Of a stretch of DNA of 64,000 nt, positions 17,629 through 27,355 are shown piece by piece. The notes beneath the pieces were generated by a model. The model had not been told where the DNA came from, ran no database searches, and saw only the letters and a list, made by a program, of their open reading frames with translations. Source of the DNA: Thalassomonas sp. RHCl1 (GTDB taxonomy: Bacteria > Pseudomonadota > Gammaproteobacteria > Enterobacterales > Alteromonadaceae). The translations under genes were made by a program, and so were the position numbers. The stretch lies in assembly GCF_947387555.1 (NCBI RefSeq), contig NZ_CANDNZ010000016.1, positions 81,821 through 145,820 of the forward strand, given 5' to 3'. How positions within the stretch are numbered: position 1 is the first letter of the stretch; every line of letters begins with the position of its first letter.

Positions 17629-19836
17629 TCAATAATTCCAGTTCTGAAAACGTTGATGCACCGCATTGCCGATATCTGTGCCTATGGTTTGCGAAGTATA
17701 GATCATCACTCCGTCACTGCTGGCTTTAGCCTGGTCCATCACATCACCGGTCGTGGTGGCATTAGGCGCCTCACAGCTGGTAGAGTGAGATGATGCATAA
17801 ATCCCTGTCATCAGTAATTTATCTGTTGCTTTATTTGCCTGAGGCCATAACCAGTTTTTAAAGTCATTAAGTTCACCGGCATAATTATCTTCGGTGCCGA
17901 CACCATGCATGTTCCAGCTGCCGGATGAGCCTGCACACTCATCTTTGCTTTTTTCATTGCGGTAATAAAAAATAAAACCATCAACATAATTTCGGCTATA
18001 GGCCTTGGTTTTTTGCTCCTGCGCAACATGGTTTTGCAGGATGTCGTAATAAGCCGTAGGTGTGAATAAGATATCCGGGTTTTCATGCCTTAAAGCCGAG
18101 AGCATTTGTCCCAGGTATTGTTCTGTAAACACATTGGGGTTATGGGAAAAATCGTCAACATTAATGGCGATGAGGTTAGGATACTGCTTAGCCAGTTTCC
18201 CGAGTAAGGTGAACCAGGCGGTATAATCCAGGGGATTTATTTCATTAAAACCATAATCGCTGAAGCGGCTGAACAAAGCAGTTTCATCCCAGTCGGTTCT
18301 GCTTGAGTCAGCCGGAATCGAACCTTTATGCGGACCCAATTCGAGCATTTTTCTTGTCACGGTTTGTCCCCCTTGATCCACATATTCATATTGATATGCC
18401 TGATTAGGGTTGATCAGGGTCACCATCACCTTAAGATCGGTGTTTTTAGTCTGTTCCAGAAATTCCACTAAGCTCAGATATTCCCTTCCGCGAATGTTGC
18501 TTTGCCATGGGTTGCTGCCGTTGATATAAGCGTCGGAGAGTAGAAAGTTGTAAACCCGGTGAGAGGTATCTTCCATATAGGTTTGCAATAAGCCCGGGTC
18601 TAATTGTGTTCCGTTTGTTGTTGCCGTGCGTAAAAAGCCTTTTCCCTGGGCATAACTGCCCCAGATATAACCATTTTTTTGCACCCGGCTTATCTTTTGG
18701 CTAAAAAAGTCCTTATTGGCATAAACCACAATATCTCCGTCGTTTCCCGGGCTGGCGCTTCTAAAGGAAACAAGTTCATCGCGATCATTATTTAAAATGG
18801 CATTCCCCGCCTCAATGCCGTTCCAGGGATATAGGCTGTCGCTGGTATAATTGGCGCCGTAGAGCACGGAAACTACACCCTTGTCAAAACCGTAATAAAT
18901 TAAATAGCTATGGCTGTTTTTAAACAGTACGAATTCTTCACCGTTGTCCGGGTTACCGTCAAATTCCCCGGATGCCACATCCAGCCAGCTATAATGGTTG
19001 TCGCCGTAGGCATGGTTATAGGCGGCAATTTCATCAAAATCCCAATTGTTATCACTGTATATATCCCAGATCAGCACATCTTTCATGTCACCGACAGCTT
19101 GTCTTACCGCCAGTACTTCGTCCCTGCCGTCATTGTTATAATCGCCGGTTGACAGGCTGCGCCAATCATTTTCACTGGTAACGGTACTGATATTTTTAGA
19201 CGACTTTATTTTCAGGCTATTGGTAGCGGTGTCCGTTGCCAGCAAAATAAATTGCGACCAGGATTTTTTCGCCACCACCAGCTCATCCATGCCGTTGCCG
19301 TTAAAATCTCCTGCAGTAATATCAACCCAGGGATAATTACCACCGCCAATTTTTAAAGTGCTGACTTCAATTAACTGATTATTCTGATATTGATAAACAA
19401 TAATGTTGGGAGAGCTGCCATCGGTAGAGTTTCGTAAGATGGCGATCTCATCTTTACATAAGGCGCTATCTCCCTTGGCAAAACCGCATGAACTGCCTTC
19501 AGTTGCCAGGTTACCCGATGTTATTGCGATAAAATCTTGCTCCGGCAGATCCGCTAAGGTAAAACTGGTATTTTTACTTGCTTGACCTTCTTTATCGTCA
19601 CTTAAATAAGTATGAGGAGAGCTGTTAATTTTTAATATTTTAGCTTCTTTATCGTAAAAGGCGTACTCATCAATACCGTCGCCATCAAAATCCCCCATCG
19701 CCATCGCATGACCGGTAAAGCCATCGCTAAAATCAGCTGATATAACCTGATCTAATCGGGAAACACCAGCCTGGCTGACAAGTGGCAAGGCCAGCAGCAG
19801 CGGGAGCAGCCGAGGTGAAAATAGTGTTTTTAACAT
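17629..19836 (-). CDS. Secreted FG-GAP/VCBS-repeat protein with a C-terminal glycosidase-like domain of unknown function
   Basis: 735 residues from the ATG at 19836, which has AAGGATC upstream; the GTG 30 bases earlier would put ten residues before a good signal peptide (LLPLLLALPLVSQA). Residues about 20-400 contain repeated FG-GAP/VCBS units with calcium-type loops such as GDFDGDGIDEYAF, GDFNGNGMDELVV, GDYNNDGRDEVLA and GEFDGNPDNGEEFV, forming a beta-propeller. The C-terminal half has alpha/beta-barrel character, with LKVMVTLINP, LIAINVDDFSH and TPTAYYDIL, reminiscent of glycoside-hydrolase barrels, but no family was recognised. Probably extracellular or surface-bound. A lone gene, divergent from 20046. 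Confidence 0.75.
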   Translation of the reverse strand: MLKTLFSPRLLPLLLALPLVSQAGVSRLDQVISADFSDGFTGHAMAMGDFDGDGIDEYAFYDKEAKILKINSSPHTYLSDDKEGQASKNTSFTLADLPEQDFIAITSGNLATEGSSCGFAKGDSALCKDEIAILRNSTDGSSPNIIVYQYQNNQLIEVSTLKIGGGNYPWVDITAGDFNGNGMDELVVAKKSWSQFILLATDTATNSLKIKSSKNISTVTSENDWRSLSTGDYNNDGRDEVLAVRQAVGDMKDVLIWDIYSDNNWDFDEIAAYNHAYGDNHYSWLDVASGEFDGNPDNGEEFVLFKNSHSYLIYYGFDKGVVSVLYGANYTSDSLYPWNGIEAGNAILNNDRDELVSFRSASPGNDGDIVVYANKDFFSQKISRVQKNGYIWGSYAQGKGFLRTATTNGTQLDPGLLQTYMEDTSHRVYNFLLSDAYINGSNPWQSNIRGREYLSLVEFLEQTKNTDLKVMVTLINPNQAYQYEYVDQGGQTVTRKMLELGPHKGSIPADSSRTDWDETALFSRFSDYGFNEINPLDYTAWFTLLGKLAKQYPNLIAINVDDFSHNPNVFTEQYLGQMLSALRHENPDILFTPTAYYDILQNHVAQEQKTKAYSRNYVDGFIFYYRNEKSKDECAGSSGSWNMHGVGTEDNYAGELNDFKNWLWPQANKATDKLLMTGIYASSHSTSCEAPNATTTGDVMDQAKASSDGVMIYTSQTIGTDIGNAVHQRFQNWNY

Positions 19837-20045
19837 AATGATCCTTATATAGTTTTTAATATCCACTACCCGAAAAATAATCAGGCAACACCAAGCCTTA
19901 TGTTAACACCATGTAAAAGAAGCACAAATAACATTCACCTGCCGGCATCTCTTTTCCGGTATTACAAGGCGCCAGGGCGTTATCTGCTAATATTCAAATG
20001 ACTGAAATCAACAATGCGCCTTAGATAACAGGAAAACCGTTAGAT

Positions 20046-20585
20046 ATGAGCAAGAAATCGCAATATGAAAAGAAAATAAAAACCTTGTATAGCGATGCTT
20101 ATAAATGCATAGATAAAAATTTCGTCAATGCGTTAGATGCCCTCCATATCCCCCATATCTATGGCAATATTATCACCGAGTTGCCTGAAAACGCGCCTCC
20201 CGATCTGATCAGCTACATCATCAAGTGCAGCCTCAAAGATTTACAACAATATGAACTAACCGGCATATACCTTATTAACGACAACTTAGCCCCATCAAAA
20301 CCAAGCTTTTTTATTGTTACCAGGCAAACCCTGCCAGAGTCATTAACCGACAAGGAACACTTATTAAATCAATGGCGCCGACAAGCACAGCAATTGGCGC
20401 CAGCTCTTGATGTGATTTTTTGCGATGAAATGAATTACCTTGCCAGAAAAGATGTTTGCACCGGAGGCAGATGTGAAGCCGAGCTAAATACCGGGGAAAA
20501 ATGCCCGGAAAGTCGTTGTATTTGCTTCCCTTACTTGGCACACCACGAGGGATTCCAATTATTGTTTATTGACGTGAATGATTGA
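20046..20585 (+). CDS. Hypothetical protein with C-terminal cysteine cluster
   Basis: 179 residues, no signal peptide or membrane segment, not recognised. The ATG at 20046 follows GGAAAACCGTTAGAT. Near residue 139 begins a cysteine-dense stretch: DVCTGGRCEAELNTGEKC followed by PESRCICF, five cysteines in about 24 residues, which could bind zinc or an Fe-S cluster. It stands alone between the FG-GAP gene and the antiporter operon, and its 3' end is 51 bases from the convergent antiporter gene. Confidence 0.65.
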   Translation: MSKKSQYEKKIKTLYSDAYKCIDKNFVNALDALHIPHIYGNIITELPENAPPDLISYIIKCSLKDLQQYELTGIYLINDNLAPSKPSFFIVTRQTLPESLTDKEHLLNQWRRQAQQLAPALDVIFCDEMNYLARKDVCTGGRCEAELNTGEKCPESRCICFPYLAHHEGFQLLFIDVND

Positions 20586-20636
20586 TTTATTTACCATAAA
20601 CCACGGAGCAGTCTGAAGTTCAACCGCTTCACTTCC

Positions 20637-22337
20637 TTAAAGGCCAATAAAACTTAGCCCTAAAGAGCATGCCAGTAAAATGGCAATCCATAACGCCATA
20701 TTGCCTACCGTTTGCGCACGCGCCAAAATGCCGCTCGGCCTGTGATATTTAGCTACCAGGGCTAACAGCTGTTTGAGTTTAGCGAGAAAGACTTGCCGGA
20801 TATGCTGATCTGTTTGCCAAATTATATTGCTTAACTTTGACCAAACATTAGCCAGCAGACGCCGATAGAACCAATCGACATCCAGGTTTACCGAAGGTAA
20901 TTCTGGCGGATAAAGCCCCTTGAGATTTAACCAGAGAAAAGCCAGGGCAGCAAAACACAGCAGTTGCGTTTGTGCCAAGACATGGGAGACATCATAAGGC
21001 TGGTACGCGCTAGTAAAGGGCAGTAGCTGATACAACAAATTCGGATAAATGCCGATTGCCAGGCATAAGGTGGCGGCAATAACCATGGCCAGCAGCATAT
21101 TATTTGGCGGATCCTGGCTACGGATACCGCTATCGTGGGCAAAAAAGGCAAAATAGGGGATCTTGATCCCGGCATGATGAAAGACCCCCGCCGATGCAAA
21201 AAGCAGCGCCAGCCAAATCCACTCGTGGCCCTGATTGAGCGCAGCAGTCATCACCATAGACTTGCTGACAAAACCGTTAAACAAAGGAAAAGCGGAAATT
21301 GATGCCGCGCCGACCAGGCACAGCAAGGTGGTTTTCGGCATGGTTTTATACAAGCCCCCCAGTTCAGAGCCGTTGATACGTCCTGTCATCTGCAGCACCG
21401 CCCCCATAGACATAAACAACAGGCCTTTAAACAGCACATCATTAAAGGCATGGGCTACGGCGCCATTGAGGGCAAGTTCAGTGCCTATACCGATCCCCAC
21501 CACCATAAAACCGAGTTGGTTGATCAAACTGTAGGCCAACACCTGGCGCAGGTCATTTTCAATCACCGCATAAAAGATAGGAAAACAGGTCATCACCGCG
21601 CCGATATAGATCAGGATCTCACTGCCGGGAAAGCCTCTGGCCAACCCATAAACCGCCACTTTAGTGGTAAAGGCGCTTAAAAAAACGGTACCGCTGGCAG
21701 TTGCATTCGGGTAGCCGTCAGTAAGCCAGGTGTGCAGCATAGGAAAAGCGCATTTGATACCGAAAGCGAAAAATATCAACCAGGCGCCTGTACCCTGCAA
21801 TGACATATAAGTAAAAGCTAAGCTGCCGTGCTCTTGCCAGTAAAAGAGCGTACCGAGCAAAAGCAACAAACCTGAGATGACCTGATAAGCCAGGTAGCGT
21901 AATCCGCTGGCATATGAATCGGCACTGCGCCGCGCCCAGATAAGAAAAACAGAAGAAAGCGCCATCATTTCCCAAAAAATAAACAGGGACAATAAATCAC
22001 CGGAAAAGACCGCTCCCAGCGCCGCTGCGGTATAAAGCAAACAGGCAAGCTGCTGCACCTTATCACGCACATGCAGCGCATAAACAATGCAGAAAAAAGA
22101 GGCAAGATGAAAAAGATAGCCAAAAAAGGTGCTGAGCTTATCAACTCTTAACGGCATCAGCTGCAAGTCGACTAAAGTAACTTGCCAGAGCAGGCCTTGC
22201 TCGAGTTGCCATAAATTTAGCGCCCCCCACAATGGAGCCGCTAACATTAACACAGTTACCAAGGGCCCCCTGCTAAAAAAAACAAACAAGGCTATGATCA
22301 TAAAAGGCATAAACGGAGGAAGTTCAGGGAGCCACAT
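20637..22337 (-). CDS. Proton-conducting antiporter subunit D-like protein (third copy), last gene of the Mnh-like operon
   Basis: 566 residues from the ATG at 22337, chosen because AGGAGGAAAAG stands directly before it; an upstream ATG at 22382 would add a charged leader. About 14 membrane segments. The NuoL/M/N-MrpA/D signature is visible as IKCAFPMLHTWLTDGYPNATASG followed by the membrane lysine in SAFTTKVAVYGL. These proteins form the ion-translocating channels of Mrp antiporters and complex I. A C-terminal extension of about 120 residues resembles the lateral-helix region of large subunits. The start overlaps the preceding small gene by 14 bases. Confidence 0.85.
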   Translation of the reverse strand: MWLPELPPFMPFMIIALFVFFSRGPLVTVLMLAAPLWGALNLWQLEQGLLWQVTLVDLQLMPLRVDKLSTFFGYLFHLASFFCIVYALHVRDKVQQLACLLYTAAALGAVFSGDLLSLFIFWEMMALSSVFLIWARRSADSYASGLRYLAYQVISGLLLLLGTLFYWQEHGSLAFTYMSLQGTGAWLIFFAFGIKCAFPMLHTWLTDGYPNATASGTVFLSAFTTKVAVYGLARGFPGSEILIYIGAVMTCFPIFYAVIENDLRQVLAYSLINQLGFMVVGIGIGTELALNGAVAHAFNDVLFKGLLFMSMGAVLQMTGRINGSELGGLYKTMPKTTLLCLVGAASISAFPLFNGFVSKSMVMTAALNQGHEWIWLALLFASAGVFHHAGIKIPYFAFFAHDSGIRSQDPPNNMLLAMVIAATLCLAIGIYPNLLYQLLPFTSAYQPYDVSHVLAQTQLLCFAALAFLWLNLKGLYPPELPSVNLDVDWFYRRLLANVWSKLSNIIWQTDQHIRQVFLAKLKQLLALVAKYHRPSGILARAQTVGNMALWIAILLACSLGLSFIGL

Positions 22338-22671
22338 CTTTTCCTCCTGCCTTACCCGTTTGCTCCGGGTTTGTCTCATCACCTTGCTTTTCTTTGAGGT
22401 AATAATCCGGCGGACGTTTTAAAAATATCCGCATCCACTTGGCAACGATCACCAATAACACACAACCGATAAAACCGTAAAACGCATAAAAACCCGGTAT
22501 ATGCTCCCAGGGATGACTGCTATGGCGATGCAAAACAAAGTCCAGGGCAAATAGAAGTATACAAATGCCAGCTAGCAAACCAATCACCCGCCTGACATTT
22601 TCCGGCTTATCAAAAAGGTACTTTTTCTCTTGCGCCCCGACCTTTGACGGCATAGCTTTTTTCTGTGTCAT
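22324..22671 (-). CDS. Small two-helix membrane protein of the antiporter operon
   Basis: 115 residues with two hydrophobic segments (about 29-47, VIGLLAGICILLFALDFVL, and 61-79, FYAFYGFIGCVLLVIVAKW) and charged ends rich in Lys. Not one of the canonical MnhA-G subunits. It overlaps the upstream D-like gene by 4 bases and the downstream one by 14, so it is translationally coupled and probably a fixed accessory subunit. Function unknown. Confidence 0.75.
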   Translation of the reverse strand: MTQKKAMPSKVGAQEKKYLFDKPENVRRVIGLLAGICILLFALDFVLHRHSSHPWEHIPGFYAFYGFIGCVLLVIVAKWMRIFLKRPPDYYLKEKQGDETNPEQTGKAGGKDVAP

Positions 22672-24179
22672 CTTACCTCTCCTCCTTGCGTGGTAGTGAC
22701 AGCAGCAGCCAGGTCAAACAGCGGTTGTGGGAATAAGAACAACAGCAAACACGCCAGGGTTGAAATACCTATGGCGATTAAAACCGGTAAAGGCGCTTCC
22801 TGGCGCACCGAACTTCTGGGGCCGGGTTCACTACCCGGGAAAAAAGCGCGCACCGGGATCGCCAATAAATAAAAAATACTCATCAAGGAGCTCAAACATA
22901 ATACCAGCAGTAGCAACCATTGCTGAGCATCTAACACCCCCTGCAATAAAAACCATTTACTCCATACACCCGCTGTCGGCGGGAGACCGATAATGGCCAA
23001 ACTGGCAATAAAAAAGGCGACCATGGTAAAAGGCATCTGCCGGCCAAGGCCCGCCATCTGACTGATTTGCTTTTTTCCGGTTCTTATCACAATGGCTCCG
23101 GCGCAAAAAAACAAGGTAATTTTACCAAAGGCATGAATGACCATATGCATGCCCCCGGCAATAACACCGGCATTATTGGCCAGCAGTGCTGCTATGGTGA
23201 CATAGCCCAGCTGGCTGATGGTTGAATAAGCCAGGCGCTTTTTAAGGTTATCCTGGCGCATCGCCACCAATGAGGCCAGAAAAACAGACGCACCGGCCAG
23301 ATAGAGCAGCGCCTGGCTACTGACCAGGTCCGGCATTAATTCCAATCCAAAAATATAGCTGCACACTTTTAATATGGTAAAGACACCGCCTTTTACCACA
23401 GCCACCGCATGTAACAGCGCACTGACCGGGGTAGGGGCGACCATGGCCGCCGGCAACCAGCGGTGAAAGGGCACAACAGCTGCTTTACCTATGCCCAAAA
23501 TAAACAACACCAGAAGCACAGCACAAGTGCCGGGGGCAGCCTGGTGGCCAAAGATACCTCCCGGGGCAAAATCCAGGGTTCCGGCAACTAACCAGGTACC
23601 CATAATGGCGAGCATAAAAAAGATAAACGAGGTTGAAAGTAATAGCGCCAGATAAGTACGTCCGCCACTTTTAGCCTTATCATCACCTGCATGGGTGACC
23701 AGGGGATAGGTCGACAAGGTTAACAATTCATAAAAAACGAACAGGGTAAAAAGGTTGGCAGCAAAGGCTATGCCCATCACGGTGGCAATAGCGATGGCAA
23801 AAAACTGATAAAACCGGGTTTGTCCTGATTCTCTCAGCCCTCTCATATAACCTATCGAATAAATACTGGTCACCAGCCATAAAAAACTCGCCATTAACGC
23901 AAATAACAAAGCCAAAGGTTCGGTAGTAAAACTTAACTCCAGCCCGGGAATAACTTCAAACCAGACAAGCTTTAACTCAAACCCCAGGCTGAGATTACGG
24001 TACAGGCTATAGCTAAGCAGCACCAGCATAGCGCTGGTGACCAGGGAAATGGCTTCGCGGACGTTGGGACGCTTATGTGCCAGGCGAATGGCCAAAGTAG
24101 CGGCTAAAGGCAATAAAATGGTGAGTTGCAGCTGCCATTCATTACTGATAAAGGCCGATAATACATTGCCTGTTATCAT
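22668..24179 (-). CDS. Antiporter subunit D-like protein (second copy)
   Basis: 503 residues, about 13-14 membrane segments. Motifs include YSIGYMRGL, FYELLTLSTYPLVTHAGD, VPFHRWLPAAMVAPTPVSALLH and the channel lysine in AVAVVKGGVF. It is closest in kind to NuoL/NuoM-type proteins of Mrp-like complexes. The start overlaps the MnhD stop by 4 bases. With the preceding and following D-like genes it gives the complex three potential ion channels. Confidence 0.86.
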   Translation of the reverse strand: MITGNVLSAFISNEWQLQLTILLPLAATLAIRLAHKRPNVREAISLVTSAMLVLLSYSLYRNLSLGFELKLVWFEVIPGLELSFTTEPLALLFALMASFLWLVTSIYSIGYMRGLRESGQTRFYQFFAIAIATVMGIAFAANLFTLFVFYELLTLSTYPLVTHAGDDKAKSGGRTYLALLLSTSFIFFMLAIMGTWLVAGTLDFAPGGIFGHQAAPGTCAVLLVLFILGIGKAAVVPFHRWLPAAMVAPTPVSALLHAVAVVKGGVFTILKVCSYIFGLELMPDLVSSQALLYLAGASVFLASLVAMRQDNLKKRLAYSTISQLGYVTIAALLANNAGVIAGGMHMVIHAFGKITLFFCAGAIVIRTGKKQISQMAGLGRQMPFTMVAFFIASLAIIGLPPTAGVWSKWFLLQGVLDAQQWLLLLVLCLSSLMSIFYLLAIPVRAFFPGSEPGPRSSVRQEAPLPVLIAIGISTLACLLLFLFPQPLFDLAAAVTTTQGGEVR

Positions 24180-25654
24180 GGCGCACCTCCAAGTAAAGCT
24201 TGCGCCGTTAATTCTGTTACCGCTATGGTGAAACTGGCATCACAGCCAAAATACAGGTTAGCCAACACCAGGATCCAGGTGGGCAGCAATAAGCGTAACG
24301 GCGCCTCTTTAATCTGGTTATGCCCGGCTTTAGCCGGGGAAAAGTAAGCCGTTTCTACGATGCGCCAGACATAAACCACGGCCAATAGCGAGCCAAGTAG
24401 AATAAAGATAGCCAGCGGCCACCAACCGTTTTCCAAAGCGGCACGTAAAAGATACCATTTACTGATAAAGCCAACGGTGAGCGGAAGGCCAATTAAACTT
24501 AAACCGCCGATCACTATCGCTGCCATCGTCCAGGGCATACGTTTACCCAGACCGGCAAATTGCGTTAACTCGACGCTGCCCAGCCGGTACATGACTCCGG
24601 CCAAAGCTAAAAAAAGCGCCCCTTTCATCAAAGCATGATTGAAAAGATGTAATAAGGTCGCGATCAAACCATTGGTACTGTTCATGGCAAGTGCCAACAT
24701 CATGTAGGCAATTTGCGCGACACTGGAATAAGCAAAGAGTTGTTTGACATTTTGCTGGTAGATGGCCATCACTGAAGCAGTCAAAACACCGGCAATACCG
24801 AGCACAGATAAAATTTCCTGAAGGGGCAGGGTAGTAAAAGAAAACTCCCCGCCAAAAACAGTAAATATAAAACGCAGCAAAATATAAATCGCCACTTTAG
24901 TAGCCGTTGCCGCAAGCAGCGCGCTGACCACAGAAGGCGCATAGGCATAGGCATTTGGCAGCCACCAGTGCAGTGGAAACAATGCTAGTTTCAGGCAAAC
25001 CCCAAGGATAAGAAAAGAAAAGGCGGTCACCACAGTTCGGGATTCTTCTACTTGGGGCAAACGCTCGGACAAATCAAACATGTTCAGGGTACCGGTAACC
25101 ATATACATCAGGCCAATGCCGATCAAAATAAAACTGGCTCCCAGGGTACCCACCAGTAAATAACGAAACGCCGCGGTTAACGCCTGGCGTTTTTGCCCCA
25201 GAGCGATCAAGGTGTAAGAGGAGAGTGCAGAAATCTCTAAAAAAACAAATAAGTTAAAAGCATCGCCGGTGGCAATTATGCCCAACATACCCGCCAGGCA
25301 TAATAAAAAAACGACGTAAAATAACTTGTGCTTATTTTCATTTAATTCAGCGGTAATACTGGCATGGGCGGTCAGCAAAATAATGCTGGTAATACTGGAT
25401 ACGATCAACAGCAGGTAGGCATTAAGCAGATCTATCCGATACTCAATGCCAAAGGGAGCACTCCAGCCGCCAAGGCTGTAGTGGATAGTGCCGCTTTCTT
25501 GCACTTGCTGCAGTAAAACCAAGCTGATGACAAAGGTCATTGCGCTTGCCAGCAAGGCAAAAAACCATAGCAATTTGCTGCGGCCAACCAGCAGGCAACA
25601 GGGGGCCGCCAGCAACGGCACAATGACCTGTAAAATAGGTAATTGTGCGATCAC
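24176..25654 (-). CDS. mnhD: Na+/H+ antiporter subunit D (MnhD/MrpD)
   Basis: 492 residues, about 14 membrane segments, GTG start overlapping the mnhC stop by 4 bases. It carries the MrpD/NuoN-type conserved block FPLHWWLPNAYAYAPSVVSALLAATATKVAIYIL with the channel lysine, and VFLEISALSSYTLIALG upstream. In Mrp antiporters MrpD, with MrpA, carries ion movement coupled to proton uptake, which supports sodium and pH homeostasis. Its position after mnhB-mnhC is canonical. Confidence 0.92.
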   Translation of the reverse strand: MIAQLPILQVIVPLLAAPCCLLVGRSKLLWFFALLASAMTFVISLVLLQQVQESGTIHYSLGGWSAPFGIEYRIDLLNAYLLLIVSSITSIILLTAHASITAELNENKHKLFYVVFLLCLAGMLGIIATGDAFNLFVFLEISALSSYTLIALGQKRQALTAAFRYLLVGTLGASFILIGIGLMYMVTGTLNMFDLSERLPQVEESRTVVTAFSFLILGVCLKLALFPLHWWLPNAYAYAPSVVSALLAATATKVAIYILLRFIFTVFGGEFSFTTLPLQEILSVLGIAGVLTASVMAIYQQNVKQLFAYSSVAQIAYMMLALAMNSTNGLIATLLHLFNHALMKGALFLALAGVMYRLGSVELTQFAGLGKRMPWTMAAIVIGGLSLIGLPLTVGFISKWYLLRAALENGWWPLAIFILLGSLLAVVYVWRIVETAYFSPAKAGHNQIKEAPLRLLLPTWILVLANLYFGCDASFTIAVTELTAQALLGGAP

Positions 25655-26004
25655 GGCTCTTCATCCATAGCCTGTATTTCGTCTTCTTCAATCGTACCGT
25701 AGGCTTGTTTAATGCGGATCACTAAAGCAAGCGCAAGGGCTGTTGTGGAAATGCCGACGACTATGGCGGTTAAGATCAACACATGGGGCAGGGGGTTGGA
25801 ATAAAGTTCAACTCCCTGTTGGATAATAGGTGCGATTGCCCCGGTAACTTTGGCCATGCTGATGTAAAAAATATAAAGGGAAGTCTGGAAAATGCTCAGG
25901 CCGATAATTTTTTTTACGAAGTTACCGTGGGCGATCAAGATATATAAGCCGGTCATCATCAGCAACATCACCACCCAGTAATTAAAGAGCTCAAAAAAAT
26001 TCAT
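25651..26004 (-). CDS. mnhC: Na+/H+ antiporter subunit C (MnhC/MrpC)
   Basis: 117 residues, three membrane segments, homologous in layout to NuoK. It shows VKKIIGLSIFQTSLYIFYIS and the final segment LPHVLILTAIVVGISTTALALALVIRI, with the LTAIVVG block of the MrpC/NuoK family. Starts overlap neighbouring genes by 4 bases on both sides. Confidence 0.92.
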   Translation of the reverse strand: MNFFELFNYWVVMLLMMTGLYILIAHGNFVKKIIGLSIFQTSLYIFYISMAKVTGAIAPIIQQGVELYSNPLPHVLILTAIVVGISTTALALALVIRIKQAYGTIEEDEIQAMDEEP

Positions 26005-26966
26005 TGCTGACCTCCCCGATCTGCCATGCGTCCGGTAAAGGTCATAAAAATCAATATAATGGTCGCCGCCACGGTAATACCCACCCCGATCTCAACCACA
26101 AAAATGCCCAGGTGCTGGGCCTGCACGGGATCGGATGACAACATATTGTAATCGAGAAAATTTTCGCCAAACAAAAGCGAAAGCAGACCGACACTGCCGA
26201 AAATCAACACCCCCAGCGCCGACAAAAATTCCAGCCAGGCAAGACTGATGGTTTTTTGGGTTGCCCTGAGTCCGAAAATCATGACATAGAGGATGATCAC
26301 CGAAGCGAAAATCACCCCCGCCTGGAAGCCGCCGCCGGGGCCAAAATCCGCATGAAACTGTACATATAAGGCGAATAATAAAATCAGGGGAATAAGCATC
26401 TTGGAGACAATGCGTAAGATAGCATGTTGCTTCATCGGCACCGGTTGCTTGCTTGTTACCCGTTTGCTTTTACCCTCGCTGTCCTTGGCTGGTGATGTTG
26501 CTCCCCTTAATAACACCAATACTCCCATACCGGCGGTAAAAATAACGATCAGCTCTCCCAGGGTATCATAGCCCCGGTAGCTGGCTAATACGCTGGTCAC
26601 GATATTGATAATGCCGGTTTCACCGAGCGATTGGGTAATATAGTGCGTTGCTATGTGCTGATGCGCAGGGGCGTAAGCCGAGCCAAAAGGAGGCATTTGC
26701 AAGGTGCCGTAAATCAATAAACTTGCTGTTATAGCTACAGAGAAAACTGCCAATAGCGGCTTATGACGCTGCTTTTTTTCAAAACGCCCCGTTAGGGTTA
26801 ATGCCGAAAGCAATAATAAAGTCGAAATGCCGATCCCCACCGCCGCCTCGGTGAAAGCAACATCGACCGCGTCCATCACCATAAAAAAACTGGCACATAA
26901 AAACCCATAAATGCTTAATAACATCACGATCGCGAACAAGTCGTGCATGCGGACAATGGCAAACAC
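26001..26966 (-). CDS. mnhB: MbhD/E-like plus MnhB fusion subunit; true start possibly a non-ATG codon at 27014
   Basis: 321 residues from the GTG at 26966. Residues 1-90 match DUF4040/MbhD (DAVDVAFTEAAVGIGISTLLL), about 95-150 match an MbhE-like segment (YRGYDTLGELIVIFTAGMGVLVLL), and 175-321 are MnhB (FGPGGGFQAGVIFASVIILY). It therefore replaces the C-terminal part of a long MrpA. No ribosome-binding site precedes the GTG. The frame continues upstream as a hydrophobic helix of the family, to an ATC codon at 27014 placed 7 bases after GGAG, so initiation may be non-canonical. The stretch upstream of 26966 overlaps the end of mnhG. Confidence 0.88.
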   Translation of the reverse strand: MFAIVRMHDLFAIVMLLSIYGFLCASFFMVMDAVDVAFTEAAVGIGISTLLLLSALTLTGRFEKKQRHKPLLAVFSVAITASLLIYGTLQMPPFGSAYAPAHQHIATHYITQSLGETGIINIVTSVLASYRGYDTLGELIVIFTAGMGVLVLLRGATSPAKDSEGKSKRVTSKQPVPMKQHAILRIVSKMLIPLILLFALYVQFHADFGPGGGFQAGVIFASVIILYVMIFGLRATQKTISLAWLEFLSALGVLIFGSVGLLSLLFGENFLDYNMLSSDPVQAQHLGIFVVEIGVGITVAATIILIFMTFTGRMADRGGQQ

Positions 26967-27001
26967 AGTAAGCAGTAAAAAGCATAATAAAACAATATGG
27001 A

Positions 27002-27355
27002 TTAATGATTCGATGAGGCTTCTCCGTTATTGCTTGCTGCCGTGCCCGCTGTTTTGGTTAATTTGGCCGCCAGGCCTTCCTGTTTGGCGGCATTTGCCAG
27101 ACTGTAAGTGATGGTCGGTCCGGTAAGCAGGATAAAGACCAAGATCAGGATTAATTTGGTCAAACTGATATCCCAGCCGCTTTGCAGCATTAAACCCACT
27201 AAAATAAAGGCTGTACCCAGGCTATCGGTAATGCCCGTTGCATGCATACGGCTATAAAAGTCAGGAAAACGGAAAAGACCAATGCCGACAATCAGGTTAC
27301 AAAGGCTGCCGAGCAATAAACAAATAAAGCTCAGGGTATTAAAAATCTCTGTCAT
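27002..27355 (-). CDS. mnhG: Na+/H+ antiporter subunit G (MnhG/MrpG)
   Basis: 117 residues, three membrane segments. The family fingerprint is intact: LIVGIGLFRFPDFYSRMHATG followed by DSLGTAFILVGLML. The ATG at 27355 overlaps the mnhF stop by 4 bases. The C-terminal about 25 residues are a polar Ala/Ser/Asn tail. MrpG is a small structural subunit of the antiporter. Confidence 0.92.
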   Translation of the reverse strand: MTEIFNTLSFICLLLGSLCNLIVGIGLFRFPDFYSRMHATGITDSLGTAFILVGLMLQSGWDISLTKLILILVFILLTGPTITYSLANAAKQEGLAAKLTKTAGTAASNNGEASSNH

